64,000 nt of DNA, from positions 65,504,929 through 65,568,928 of the forward strand of contig CM049312.1 in NCBI GenBank assembly GCA_026874595.1, written 5' to 3'. Shown one piece after another: positions 24,257 to 36,279 of this stretch (its first letter is position 1; every line of letters starts with the position of its first letter). A model generated the notes under the pieces. That model ran no database searches, was not told the DNA's origin, and saw nothing but the letters and a program-made list of their open reading frames with translations. This DNA is from Sipunculus nudus. Its lineage: Eukaryota; Annelida; Sipuncula; Golfingiida; Sipunculidae. Made by a program: the position numbers and the translations under genes.

Positions 24257-25621
24257 CTATGCTATACCGCCGTACATCCCCTTCAAATAGAACTGGCGCT
24301 TGTGCATTTGATCTACGCCTTGTTGGCCCGTCATTTTCGCTTCGTGGCCCATCTTCATTACATCCGATTGTAGTGACTGGGAGGCTTCTACCTTCGATCC
24401 ATCCGGATCACCGCGTTTATCTCGCGCAATTCTGACAAAAAAAATATCATGACCTGGAAAGGGTTATCACTTCCGCCAGCATATTTGGCAAGCTCCCAGT
24501 ACACTGGCTAACTGTACACTTCGCGTCGGCACGTGTTTCCACCGCAGACGTCACGTCCGGGGGTTGCCCTACACTGTCACGTACTATTTCTGAGTTCCGA
24601 TTAGATCTCCATATATGATTCGATCCCTCGCACCCTATGTTTCCTATCGCTAAGTCAAAAACGGCATCTCCGACTTCAATCACTTCAATAAGTCCAGCAA
24701 AATGAGACAATCTAACTAATCATGGTTGTTGGAAAACGCCTGACTGAGCCATAAAAAAGCAAACTGTGTCCGTTGAATCTTGCCGTTTACCCCCCCCCCC
24801 CCACCCCCTCACCCCTCCCCACCCCACCCCAACAAATGATTGAAGAACTACCGCTATCCTCTAGAGCAGTCAACCCGACTGACTGACAGTGTTTATCCGA
24901 AGCCGAACTAGCAAGGTTTTGATTTTGACTTCCTGACAACCGGTGAAAATGACTCGTCCTATGCTTCGGTGTAACCCCCTGACTGCCACAAAATTTATCC
25001 CCTCGCTGTTCAACAGCTGAGTACAAAGCTTGTAGGGTGGACCATGGCCTCGACCCGGCTTTGGTCTGCTTATATTCACGCGACCTGTGCAAAAAAAAAA
25101 CAATTACGTATAAAGAAAGTATGCCTCCTGATGGCTTATTCGACCGATCACGTTATCCGCGTGCTATCTCATGTTTCTCTCTCGGCTGGGTTACTTGCAG
25201 ACTTTCATGGGAAGCGCTATTTCGGGAGCATACCGTAAAATCGTGTTGGCCATGGGCCTCCGTAATCCAGCTATCTCTGCCATTCTAAATATAATAAAAA
25301 CACAGAGAGGTCCTTGCTGCAACAATTCAGAATACTGTCCATGCATCAGTAAGTCCACTCACTGGTTGAAGCCGTAGCCTATATCTGCCCTCTCGATCCA
25401 ATGGTCAAGGTATCCACAAGTCGTGCCGCGAACTGACTGGGAGTTACGCCACAAGGACTCTGGCCTAGAAGTACTAAACTTGTTAGGATAACCCTCCCCG
25501 GTCATCTGGTAACCCTTAAAAAGAGCTCTAGACGCTTGTTGACAAATTCTTGCAGAACATCATCATTTTACCCTCAAGCTTTCACACATTCGACAATGGA
25601 CTTCAAAGACTCCATGTTCAT
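24257..25621 (-). pseudogene. Broken multi-exon coding remnant of unknown function
   Basis: On the minus strand several segments join in frame through normal-looking splice sites. One at 25548-25363 ends ERADIGYGFN with donor CCA/gtgagt. A 78-bp intron leads to 25284-25195 (MAEIAGLRRPMANTILRY) with donor CAA/gtaacc. A 110-bp intron leads to 25084-about 24815 (SREYKQTKAGSRPWSTLQAL). A further segment at about 24708-24454 reads LSHFAGLIEVIEVGD. A last segment at 24431-24257 ends QFYLKGMYGGIA and stop. A possible start at 25621 (MNMESLKSIVE) is separated from 25548 by stops and frame changes. The last two segments are parted by only 22 bp. Protein-like composition and consistent phases argue for a once-real gene. 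The breaks argue that this copy is dead or misassembled. I do not recognise the family. Confidence 0.45.
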
Positions 25622-27820
25622 GGCTAAACTAACAGACTTTACAACTGATCCGCGTAACATATACAAAAGAAATCTTTAAACGTAATGAAAGAAGCGCTGA
25701 CAAAGCAAAGCGGTGGTATCCTTACAAACCGACGTTGGTTGCACAGAAAATCAAAAGACGCACGAGTGGACGGATAAATACAAAGTATGTTATATTATTG
25801 TCTGAGTACACCAATCAAAAGAAAACGCTTACTTGTCGTGGGACACCACTTAACAAATCACCACAATCCACGGTAATCAAACTAAACAAAACAGCTCAAA
25901 ATGTCAGATCTTAATATTTGTCTGAGTACTTAACAAGCACACTCTGAGTGAAGTGTGTATGTGTCAAGACCCAGCACTGACTCTCAATTTCAAATATTAC
26001 AAAACATTAAATAGCCCAGAGAGGATATATCAATCACCAATATGAAAAATTCGCCAAATAAATTTCGCGAAAGGATGTCAGGCCTTAAACGGCCAAGCCT
26101 TTCTTTACAGTGCTCTTGTCATTAAAGGTGAAATTCTCAAAGCCACGCTTGCCATAAAATGTCACACCCCAAAAAGCATGGACAGTCCAGTTTCTTTTAA
26201 ACCGGCTTATAGTAACAAAAGCACATACACAGATGAGAAAGACGCGTGTCACAAAAACAATAATCATGGAAACTTACAGTTCTCTGGAGAGGCGTTCGAA
26301 GCTCAAGGCACAATTATCATATCACTGAATCTACATTCAGACACACGGATTTAATCAAACTGATCCAATGTATTCTGAAGCAGAAAACTAGACATCTCTA
26401 GCTTTAAAAACTGACAAAGTTAGAGAAAATGAGAACCCATATTTTGGAATATAATGAATATCCCCAAAAATGCGTAAACATGGTAACAACAGATTGAGAC
26501 AGCTACACATCAGAGGAAATGCCATGGAATGGTCAATATAACTAGCTACAGTCTATGCGGGTACGATAAAATTTGACGAAGATATAAAGAAAAAGTGAAT
26601 TGGTATTTTTTTATGAAGTTGATCTCGACCTTTGACATATTGACATTAAATAAACATCAGACTTCCAGAACTTTATAGGTTTTATTACCAGTATAAGATT
26701 CAATGGGATTGCTTAAACATTATGCCCTGTAGAATGCCATATGTCTGACGCAAGAACAAACAGGGAGACGAAAAAGACAACAGCTTACAAACAAACGGAT
26801 ACACTGACACAACGACACATAGCCTTCCAGGACATTTGGTTTTCATTCAACCCTATTAGCTTTAGATCGATTGCTACAAATTTGTGGCAAGTAGAGTGCG
26901 GACAAACACACAAGCACACAAACAGACATACGCAAATAATATGCTTTCAGAAATCTTTAACTTCCGGCAAGCAACAGACACACAACACTAAAAGACATAC
27001 GCAACTGACCGACATACTTGTAGAAATCTTCGATTTTCGGCAAGCAACAAGCGTAAGTTACTTCAAAATGTAGACATGGAATTGCACACTAACTGTATAC
27101 CTGCACAACATTTACATTCTGAAGCTACCATGTTTTTATATTTTGGGACACTTTACGGCAGCGTACCTTCATTTGACCGCCCGGGCTTTTTTTGTTGACA
27201 TTGTGGAGTGGTTGTACACTAACATATTGCACTGAGGAGGATAATATAATCATAATTCTAAATGGTGGATTTTGTTGGGAGTATATGTTAAAAAGATCGA
27301 AACCACATGAAGTAAAAAACAAATAGAGTTAGATGACTGAAATCTTCATTGAAAGGTCGACGAGTTTTTGGTCCTGTTTCCCTCTAATTATCGTCCAGGC
27401 CTATGTTTGTTGAGAACATGTGTATCTGAATCTCTATTAAACCCCATAGCGTATAAATACCGGTCACCCTTACATAAAGCAGATTTTCCTTATATTTTGC
27501 TACATTAATCATATTGATAACAGTAAAAACTTCTTGTCACTCTTGTGACCATATGCATTTCCTGTTCTCAATCTCGCTAATAAAACCAGCGATATTGGCT
27601 CATTGGACCGTAACACTTAATTCCAATATCGTTATAGACTGATCATGATCATAAATACGAGGACGTTCAGCGATCTATGCACAATTCCTTAAAATGACCG
27701 TCTGATGAGAACTAGACACTTTCGCCATTCACTGAATCTTCAGATTTTATATCAGAGAATTAAAAACAACACCATACAAGGCCTCACATCAACAAATCCA
27801 CATAAAATAATGACATTTTA
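25622..27820. other. Non-genic stretch
   Basis: No recognisable exon. The frame at 26741-27073 is built from repeated aca/cacaca/gacatacgc words and two similar cggcaagcaacag segments near 26950 and 27035, so it is probably repeat-derived. Confidence 0.5.
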
Positions 27821-28545
27821 ATGCATTTTATTTTATTTTATCAATTTGATTCTTCCAATTTAGTCTTCTAATCCAATAAAAATATGATAAAAGATATTAC
27901 AATTACAATTACAATTGAAGAACATATAGGGAAGTTTCAGTTTCACTACTGGGATAAAGTAGATGTGCATTTGACTCAAATTAAAATTTCGTTAACAACA
28001 AAATATTGAAAGTAGACATACAAGTATAGTTCCTAGTCAATCTTGAGTATATATAATGATTTTGAAATTATCGATAATTAAAATATAGGTCGTTTAAGAC
28101 CAAACCATGCTTCACACATGACATTGGACATATCTGTCATTAACCCAAACAAACGTACATATCGCATAGAGTATTTCTGCATTACACTACCTGACTTTTT
28201 TTCCCATCAGGTTTTAATAAACCAGATTTTATATATCCGTTCAGTATTCCGTTTGAGGTAATGTAAAATAAACTTTAAACTGCATGCCGATAGTTTGAAT
28301 TTCTCAGGTCAAAAACAACATCGCATCTTCATACACGAATTAACCTTATCAGTCCCCTGAGAAAACGATTTACTTAATTTCCAATTAAATGTTATGGTCA
28401 ACATATATGTAAACACTACAACAACCAGTGACTTGAGTCCTACAAACATGCATTTAATGTACTCATCTTACAAACTTAGCATCATTGGGTCCTGTGATAT
28501 GTTAGATAATCGTGAGTTACAAATGCAGATAGTCCAATAATCATA
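27821..28545 (-). other. 3-prime flank and untranslated region of the BRICHOS gene
   Basis: Lies downstream of the stop codon of the minus-strand gene. Read on the minus strand, AATAAA-type signals occur at about 27837-27827. Segments of this flank recur in the array: the gatgtgcatttgactc segment near 27960 matches the one near 34200, and the caggtttt...ttattccg-like segment near 28208 matches the one near 34450. The 28490-28545 part matches 36280-36345 and 47490-47555. Confidence 0.5.
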
Positions 28546-30470
28546 TTACATGATTTCACAACCACCTCGGCAAGTATCTGTGGTGACTTCATGGGGGCAA
28601 CACAAACATGCAAAGAAATTCGCTCCACTGTGATGCACGACATCACACGAGTTGGGATCGGAAGGAATTGGACACATTACCAGATAGTTGCATGAACTGG
28701 ATGACGTCCGAGCGTAGCGGACAACCATACCGGCATTGCCCGGACAAGGTTCCATGTCGATGAGTGGCGCACGTTTCTCTCTGGACAGATGATCCGTCTC
28801 TTCGTTAAGATCAACATTTCCTAAAAGAAGGATGAAGATAGTTTATTGAACACAATAACAACAATTTTTATTTCAGGGTGCTTTGTATTATTATCAAAAG
28901 ACGATTGACTAAATTGTTTTAGGAATTCTTTGAGTGTTTATATGATTTACATCATTATTTAGAACATATTTTCGGAGAACTGGTGTTTTAGAATACTGTT
29001 TTTACCACCGCATCATGACCCTGACACCTCATCCTAGTCCGAAGAGTTATTATTTAAAACTGACCTCCTAATATTTCGGCTCCCTTTGGTAATGGCTCTT
29101 CCCGGTAGAGGGGTGAACTGCCGAGCCTCTCGCGCATAAGTTTCGTCAGTGCGGTCGTATCATGGATTTTCTCAGTGACCACCATATTCTTATGTTCTGC
29201 TCTCCCATTCACTTCCTCCGTTTGGGGTAAATTGTGACGCCTCTGTGTTAAAAAATAACTGAATGTAGTCACGATTTATCTTACCTTCAATGACATAATT
29301 TTCTGTTCTGTCATAAATGAACTATGCATTATCAAATTGTTCATATCTTATGTACATTACTTTTTATAATAGATTCTGAAATTTGGACAATTGCACAAAA
29401 AACTATATTTCGTTACACTCAATGGAGAAGGTGACATTTTAAATATATACTGCAGCTGGCTTTTTGTCCATGATGGTTTTAAAGTTGTTCAATTTGCAAA
29501 ATCTAAAACGGTCGCAAAATAAAATCTTCGTGCATAAGAGCCCCATGCACACAGGTAAACATTTTTTATATTGTAGCCTCATTGGCGTCCTATCTAAATC
29601 ATCTATGCCTATTACTCGCAAGATATCTGTTGGAAATATTAATATTGGGATATGCAGTTCAGAGGTACAGACTGTGTTCAGACAACCAACCTCGAACTGT
29701 TTCAGGTTGAATTCCTCCGTGGATGGATCGGGCACTTTCTGTGTGTCGAAATTACTCAGGAAACAGCGGTGAATGAATGGAGTACAGCGAAGTACGCGCC
29801 CCTGAAATACATTGTTTATGATGTATAATTATGTGTGTGTTTGTGTGTTTTATTTGCTGAGGCGACCATTTTAGGCATTTTATCACCGTTTATTCCGCTT
29901 ACAGAATTTACCGCACACGTATCTCTCCTGTTAAATGTAAGAAGTTAAAAATATTTATGGTTTCCTCACCGTTGTAAACTCATACATGAATTTGTTCTCC
30001 GGCAGATCCCTGTGAGCTGGAACGTGAATGTACACAACACGGTTTTCCTCATCTATCTTTGTGTCCTGAGTGAACAGCGCCCCGTGCTCGGACACAGTCA
30101 TGGTGTGGTGCTGTAAATATAGCATGTTTAGTTATTTGGCCAAACCATTGCAACCTTTCACATATTGTTACCTCATACCTCATTTTCTGAAACGAGGGCA
30201 TTCATATCAGCCTCATAGCTTTTTATATTCCTGTTTAAAAAATGTGTTTGAAATTAAGTATGTAAGAATAAATTGTCGATACCATATAGAACACAGAGCA
30301 CCTTGAGCAACTTTCAGAAATGGTGAAAAAGGCCCACGAACACATGCATTTCGGTAACCTGATATCGTAAGCGGCCATGAAAAAAATATGCCTACCTTTA
30401 AATTAGCACAGTAACACACTGACAAGATTGTCACAATCAAAGCGGCACTGCGAAGGTCCCCCATGGTCAT
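28546..30470 (-). CDS. Secreted BRICHOS-domain precursor with cysteine-rich C-terminal peptide (ITM2-like layout)
   Basis: Five coding exons: 30470-30396, 30110-29970, 29801-29691, 29242-29065 and 28820-28546. They give 780 bp and 259 residues, with all phases consistent and gt/ag sites. Residues 1-21 form a signal peptide (AALIVTILSVCYC core). Residues about 50-160 are BRICHOS-like: MYEF then a cysteine strand R-C-F-L around residue 85, matching the ITM2 pattern LYDF...KCYV, then KNMVVTEKIHD against ITM2 HMVITDRIEN. Residues 182-185 are REKR, a furin-type site, as in ITM2 proteins. Residues 186-259 are a 74-residue tail with nine cysteines, ending CRGGCEIM. In known BRICHOS proteins the domain acts as an intramolecular chaperone for a hydrophobic or amyloid-prone segment in the secretory pathway. 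Some annelid antimicrobial peptides are released from BRICHOS precursors. A similar role here is inference. ATG 30464 (accATGG) is an alternative in-frame start. Confidence 0.75.
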
Positions 30471-30787
30471 TTCTGGATCAAACGTTATTTTAAAAAATCC
30501 TAAAATCATGACTTGAATTTTTAGATGAAAAAAACTTAAGGATTGTTGAGATGCATCGTCTGTGTTTTATAGAAATTTATCGTTTATTTAATCGAATATG
30601 AAAGCGAAATTATAAAAAAAATTAAAAAAATAAATATGTAAGGCTAATCTTGCCTTATGTCTTTATAGAGAAATATTCGAATTGAGTAATACTTTTTCAC
30701 CGGTCCGAGTTGTGCACGAACTAAATTAATTTCTCCAAATAGGTAACAGATAATAACAAACTATAAAAAATGAGTTTGACTACTTAC

Positions 30788-30825
30788 CGGTATTTGCTCG
30801 ATGCTGGTTGACAGGTCCTGAACAA
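30788..30825 (-). other. Non-coding first exon of the BRICHOS gene (predicted)
   Basis: A perfect donor (ACCG/gtaagta, at 30788/30787) lies about 35 bp downstream of the TATA-like box, on the same strand as the gene. The next acceptor is probably tgatccag just before 30472, two bases upstream of the first ATG. This gives a 5-prime UTR exon of roughly 38 bp and an intron of about 315 bp. The transcription start is estimated from TATA spacing only. Confidence 0.5.
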
Positions 30826-30836
30826 CTGGCAAACGG

Positions 30837-30859
30837 CTATAAAGGCCATACCTTTATAG
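30837..30859 (-). promoter_or_regulatory. TATA box inside a perfect inverted repeat
   Basis: The sequence ctataaagg-ccata-cctttatag is a 9-bp perfect inverted repeat with a 5-bp spacer. On the minus strand TATAAAGG (30858-30851) lies about 30 bp before the predicted first exon of the BRICHOS gene. The mirror box faces the other way. Confidence 0.55.
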
Positions 30860-31114
30860 GTTCAAAAATGTTCGTTACGTGACCTTAAGCCCCGCCTTCT
30901 AACAACATGTGACCAAATTAAAGATCCCTGACAACTTCAGATATCTCTAAATAGTCATATGTGTTATTCTGATAGGTCGCGCACCAAAACTCAACTTTCA
31001 TTGGACGGTTTCTCAGTCTGAAGTGCGTCCTTTAATTCCACCATTCAATTAGTTTAAACTATACTCTCTCTTTCTGTCTTTCTCTTCTGTCTCTCTATCT
31101 CTCTCTCTGTCTCC

Positions 31115-31209
<95 letters not shown>

Positions 31210-32737
31210 TATAATGTTGCGGTCGGTCGTCAGGTTAATCCTGTTTAGTAATGATCAGGCAATTAGCTGTAAGAGTAAAGGTAATAAAACTACAGAGGGA
31301 GACCGGGAGGTGTACACAGAAATGGATATCAACAGATCATGACTTCTTTGTAGCATTCTAAATTGCCAATGAAGTGTTCTAAGCCAGCCACTAGTCTTCG
31401 GTGCGTACGTAAGGAGCACACGCCAGGTTTTCTGAGTTAAGTAAAGCTATATTCAGTTGGTGACAAGTTCAGATGCAGCCCATGTACTGACTATTATAAG
31501 GTCACAGTAAATCATGTTGTTGCTCTACTCTTGGTCAGGTTTTGTAATATGTGAGACTATCCATAGGTATAGGCCTACAGTACTGAACAGTCTAAACATA
31601 CAACACTATGGTCAGGTACATTGTACACCATCATGTCCAGTTATAGCTGCAAATATTCAGAGAAATTTAATTTTACCTGTTCAATATATGTTTTATACAA
31701 AAAAATTATCTTCAGAAAATGCCATAATCGAAGGAACATGAACAGACCTGTGGCATTATATTGGTAAATGTGACCATATCCTCACTTTTACAGCCATGTT
31801 TTTGACATGTTATAAATGTTATAAATGTTAATCAAATAATTAATTTGATTGTTTATGAAACAGTTTTCATCATTTATTTCATCCGTCTAAACTATCTAAT
31901 GTATGTTATAAAATTTTAACAATATTTAACAGTCGATTTGGTATGGTGTAATATTTGTAGAGCAGGGCATGTGCTTAGAAAGAAAAAAGGCTTGCATGTA
32001 AACATGTTAAAGACATAGAACCTCGTATTCCGTATACCGCACACAGATTAATTCTTGTAAACTAAAATCTGTGCCCAGCGGAAGATTGAGAAACACACTT
32101 AAAAACATAAGCTGACATTAATTAAATAACACACAGTGCTTTTCTTCTGAAGAACGTGACATACTTTGAATTGTATATTAACATCTTCTTATAATAGCAC
32201 TTGAGCATGTTTGGCAAATAGCACTTGATCCAATAGCCTCTTATAAACCATCATAAGATGAGTCCCTTACTTCAAGATCTCATGAAGTACCAGTGATAAG
32301 ACATTCAATGAGTACCCATAGGTCATCGGGTGTAAATTCCACAATCGCGGATACTAAGAGCAAAGCCTGGTCAATATATTTAAATTACGAATTGGTTAAA
32401 ATCATTTCTTAAGGTAGTCATAAAATATCGCACGAACTTTGTTTGACCACATGTGTGTAACACGTTTTGTTCCAACATGCCGTGTGCCTATAGCCTGTGA
32501 TTGATTAAGGATTTTGGCAATGACATGATATTTATTTAGCCTCACTTCGCCTAGCGTCTGAATAAAATGAGACATCAGAAGGTTCGCTGCAAAAACAAGT
32601 TGAAATTGATGTCATACATTGCCAGTTATCACGTAACATCTTAGAAGAACATAATTCATGACAAACAATGTACACTGGGATAGCTTCGTGAGCATTAATT
32701 AGCGAATTGAAAATAAATTGGATTAAACTGATCATAT

Positions 32738-32796
<59 letters not shown>

Positions 32797-33400
32797 TGTA
32801 ATAACAGTCAGACTCAATGAGTAGTAATACAGTTCGAATAACATGAATGTTATTATCTGGACCAAGTATTGGTCTTCATATACTTGATGGCAATCAATCT
32901 GATTGATTCCTTAAATTTTAAATAATAATTTATTACACTGGGGTAATTCTTAAATTTGTTAACACATGAATTTAAATGACTTTCCAACTCTTTCTCGATT
33001 ATCATGAGGGTTTTCTGTTCAACAATGTTAAAACAAAGCATTATTTAAACTTTAGTCAAAGTTACTTAGACTACACACAAAACACCTTCCAATTTATATA
33101 TTTAAAAAATGTATTTATTTTTTAAAAAGCTTGTAATTTGTAAAGCAGACTGGCAAGTGAAATAAATAAGACATTATGGGAGAGGCTTAGATCGTGAGTG
33201 GCCCATCCCACATTTTTCGGTACAATAAGGCAGAGGTTCTAGTAGACAGGTATCTTCGTAAAGTTTCCAGTGGCAAAATAGGTTAACTCAAAACTACTTT
33301 TCCTTAGGATTTAGAAAAAAAGACACTGGCTTATAAAAAATTATAACATTTACAGGCCAGAATGGTCCATTTCACAATTACAAAGAATTATCAGTTGTCA
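30860..33400. other. Intergenic stretch with long microsatellites
   Basis: Contains (CT)n then (TA)n at 31063-31206 and (TA)n at 32743-32794. A segment at about 32620-32745 matches, in inverted orientation, 45110-45245. No exon is otherwise recognised. Confidence 0.55.
32620..32745 (-). repeat. Dispersed repeat, copy 1 (inverted partner at about 45110-45245)
   Basis: Read on the minus strand it begins tgttgatatgatcagtttaa, with tccaatttatttt next. The plus-strand copy near 45125 begins tgttgacatagtcagtttaa with the same continuation. Both stay open in the same frame and encode (D)(M/I)(I/V)SLIQFIF(N/S)S(L/F)I. The family is not recognised; it may be part of an old transposon. Confidence 0.55.
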
Positions 33401-35035
33401 TGACAGGAACGTATACGTTGTATATGCACTAACTTTTCTTACGAGACATAATATATACTTACTTTCAGGGGAATGTACATTGGAAAGATGTTATGATATG
33501 CTAACTAATTATCTTATCTATGTTATTCGGCTATTTTTACAGATATAATGATATAGTGAATAAAGAAATATGAGTGCATTCTATGTTCATTGGCGTTGTA
33601 GACACTCTGTCACATCGTATGAGATACGCTTACGACTGCTATGAAAAAGCATTACCCACTGTAATAAGAAGACCTTTAAATTTAGTTGAATCCAGTAAAT
33701 ATATAACCAGTGTATAAGTTTAAAACCAGGACTATATTACAAAGTATGACTGATAAAACTTGACTTCTACACCCACAGGCTTTGCACAACATAAAATACA
33801 CTATATATTATAGACAAGGCCCTTTATTTCCATTACTATAATTATAGCCAGGGCCTTTGTTGTGTCAGGCGCTTGTGATTCTTAAACACTTCTGAATCCC
33901 TAAATGCAGGTCCTATTTACACCAACTTTGATTTTCTGATATGTTGCTACAGGTTTTGTGTATATAAAAGAAGGAATTCTACCAATAGATGCCTCACAAA
34001 GGACAATAAAACTAAAATAAAAGCATTGTAATTCTGATCGTTTTTGTTTTTAATTTTAGTAATTCACATCAATAACATATGAAACATATCAGGCTATATT
34101 AAGATGTTAAGATCAGCTATTTGTTAGGTAATCAGAAGTAAACTGAAGTTAAATGCGAAATTTATATCTAATCATCTAACTAATGGGATATTGTAGATCT
34201 GCATTTGACTCCAACTACTATTCTGATCAATTCATTAACAAGAACATGAGTAAACGAAGACGCACATAGTTATGGTTTTTATGCAATATATAACATTTGC
34301 AATCACCGGTACAACCATCAATAAGGTTCTTTAAAAAATACTACAACCATAACACCGGAATAATGTATGTTATTGATTAAGTAAACCGGACATATAAAAT
34401 AACCCAATACAGAAAAACACCATCTGAAATTTGTTTTTTCCACAACAGGTTTCAATCAGATAGAATTTATAAATGCATTGATTAATTATTCCGGCTGCGA
34501 TAAATTAACATAAATTGCGTGTACGTATTTTTTATTTTTGATCTTCGAACGGTGTACATAAGTAATGCATTTATAGTGAAAACGTTTGAATCATTCAAGA
34601 TTATACCACCGACAAACCGAGTTTTTATGGATAATTTACATTATTCATCAAATTTGAAACAATATCACACTACATAGAAATATTGATTAACCGTCAAGTT
34701 AAGTTAAAAGTTTTAGGTGGTAATAAATGTTGGTCTTAAAAAAGGACCTGGTATTGATATACACAAGACGTGTGGGTATCTTATGGTCTCTTTTAAAACT
34801 ATTGTGTTAGGGTTTGAGCAGGTTGTTATTCAGAAAAAAAAACACGTATGCAGCGCTTGAATCATATGTGGAGGTACTTTGCGAACAAAAAAATATAACA
34901 TTTTTAAATATTTCAACATAAGTAACAATTGGGATATGGCCGATATTAAGCACGCACTGTCATCAGATCAAAGAAACTAGGGAGTGATGATGAGGACCAG
35001 TTGTTTACCGCAGGAGTCTGGAATAGAAAGGAAAA

Positions 35036-35299
35036 ATGTTTCGTATTGCTGTACCTGTCTTATTATTATCTTATTGGATACTCGCATGGCCGTCCATGAC
35101 AAAGTTAAGCTCAACTGTGTCAAGAGAATTGAAAATTTATCTGAAAGCGGTATATCCATCAGAGAAACCAGAGCATAAGAATTTGAACACTAATTTGTCA
35201 AACAAAAATCCGCAGATCAAATCAAATCAACGATTTTCCCTTTTTATATTTATCATGTTAAAGCGCTTACCATTTAGGTTCGTTCAAAAAGATCATTAA
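35036..35299 (+). CDS. Putative small secreted protein frame, array block V
   Basis: An 87-codon frame starts MFRIAVPVLLLSYWILAWPS, which has the form of a signal peptide with likely cleavage near residue 20. A charged stretch follows (MTKLSSTVSRELKIYLKAVY, then PSEKPEHKN). Blocks X (37088), Y (48303) and W (54118) align here but lack the ATG (aagttcgta in place of atgtttcgt) and have stops or shifts. X and Y carry a cleaner TATA-like box (cctatataagcacgcactct) about 100 bp upstream, where block V has only gatattaagcacgcactg. The real product, if any, may be spliced; an acceptor-like ttttcgttgcag occurs at about 35404-35415. No family is recognised. It could be a chance frame. Confidence 0.3.
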   Translation: MFRIAVPVLLLSYWILAWPSMTKLSSTVSRELKIYLKAVYPSEKPEHKNLNTNLSNKNPQIKSNQRFSLFIFIMLKRLPFRFVQKDH

Positions 35300-35853
35300 T
35301 GAAGAAGATAATACACCATTGCAATAACCTGACCGAAGGAGGTGATATGATAAATAAAATCAAACCTCTCGTAATAAAATAGTGATTGTGATGTGCATTT
35401 ATTTTTCGTTGCAGACCTTATGCATGTCTACAAGTATCGTTTCTAAGTCAGTATAATGCCAGGGAGAGATAAAATTTATTGTGCATCTAGATTTGGAATG
35501 TACGACTTATATTCATACCCTATTTCATCAAATACCTATGAACTATATAGCAGTTATCAAACTAATTTTAAAGCAGACTTTCTCACCTTTGCAACAGACA
35601 AGGCAACGTATTGCATTATGAAGTGATCATTAATGTCTTTGGACGCACGCATCGGGTCAACACATAGGATTCTCCTTCTTTTAGGTAGCGAGGAGGAGTA
35701 TTAAGTAAACCAGTCAAAATAGTCTTGAGCAGAACATTTGAGTAACATTTCCAAAATCGAGGAAGAAATATAATTACTTTTATATATAGGTAGATTTCAC
35801 TTGCTATTCTTAAGGAAGGAAAATTAAAATATGAAAACGTAGCATTACACATG

Positions 35854-35935
35854 AAGAGAGAGAGAGAGACAGACAGAGAGAGACAGACAGAGACAGAGAG
35901 AGAGAGAGAGTGAGAGAGAGTGAGAGAGAGAGAGA
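35854..35935. repeat. (GA)n / GACA microsatellite
   Basis: Interrupted GA repeat with GACA steps, a conserved position in every array block (37867, 49090, 59163). Frames through it are compositional. Confidence 0.9.
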
Positions 35936-36127
35936 CTAACAGACAGACAAACATAAACAGACAGACTAAAATATTTAAAGTGAAGACTGTAAAAACGGAG
36001 TATTTGTGCTTATGGACTTTTATAAATTGTTTACAGAGTACAGAATGAAATGAGAGGAGGTGATAGGAAAGCTCAGGCTTTTGTCTTTGTATTAGTGCAT
36101 TTAAATGTAAATGCTATAGTCTACATT

Positions 36128-36200
36128 TTACCGGATTCTGTAGTCGAGGGGTAGGCCAAAGTGTTACTAGTCAGGAGGTCGGGAGTTAAATTTTATATTC
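36128..36200 (+). mobile_element. SINE head fragment
   Basis: ggattctgtagtcgaggggt, then aggccaaagtg and caggaggtcgggagtt, match the first 65 or so bases of the SINE copies at 49362 and 59398. The body is absent. A second head-only fragment with the same downstream flank is at 47337. Confidence 0.6.
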
Positions 36201-36279
36201 AACATGTATGTCAACACAGCCTCTACTAGGGTCATGAATATAAAAATAAATTCAAAAGAAGTCTTACATTCCCGGTGGT

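Noticed and set aside
26741-27073. 110-codon frame
   Set aside because: Built from repeated caca/gacatacgc words with no splice, signal or domain evidence.
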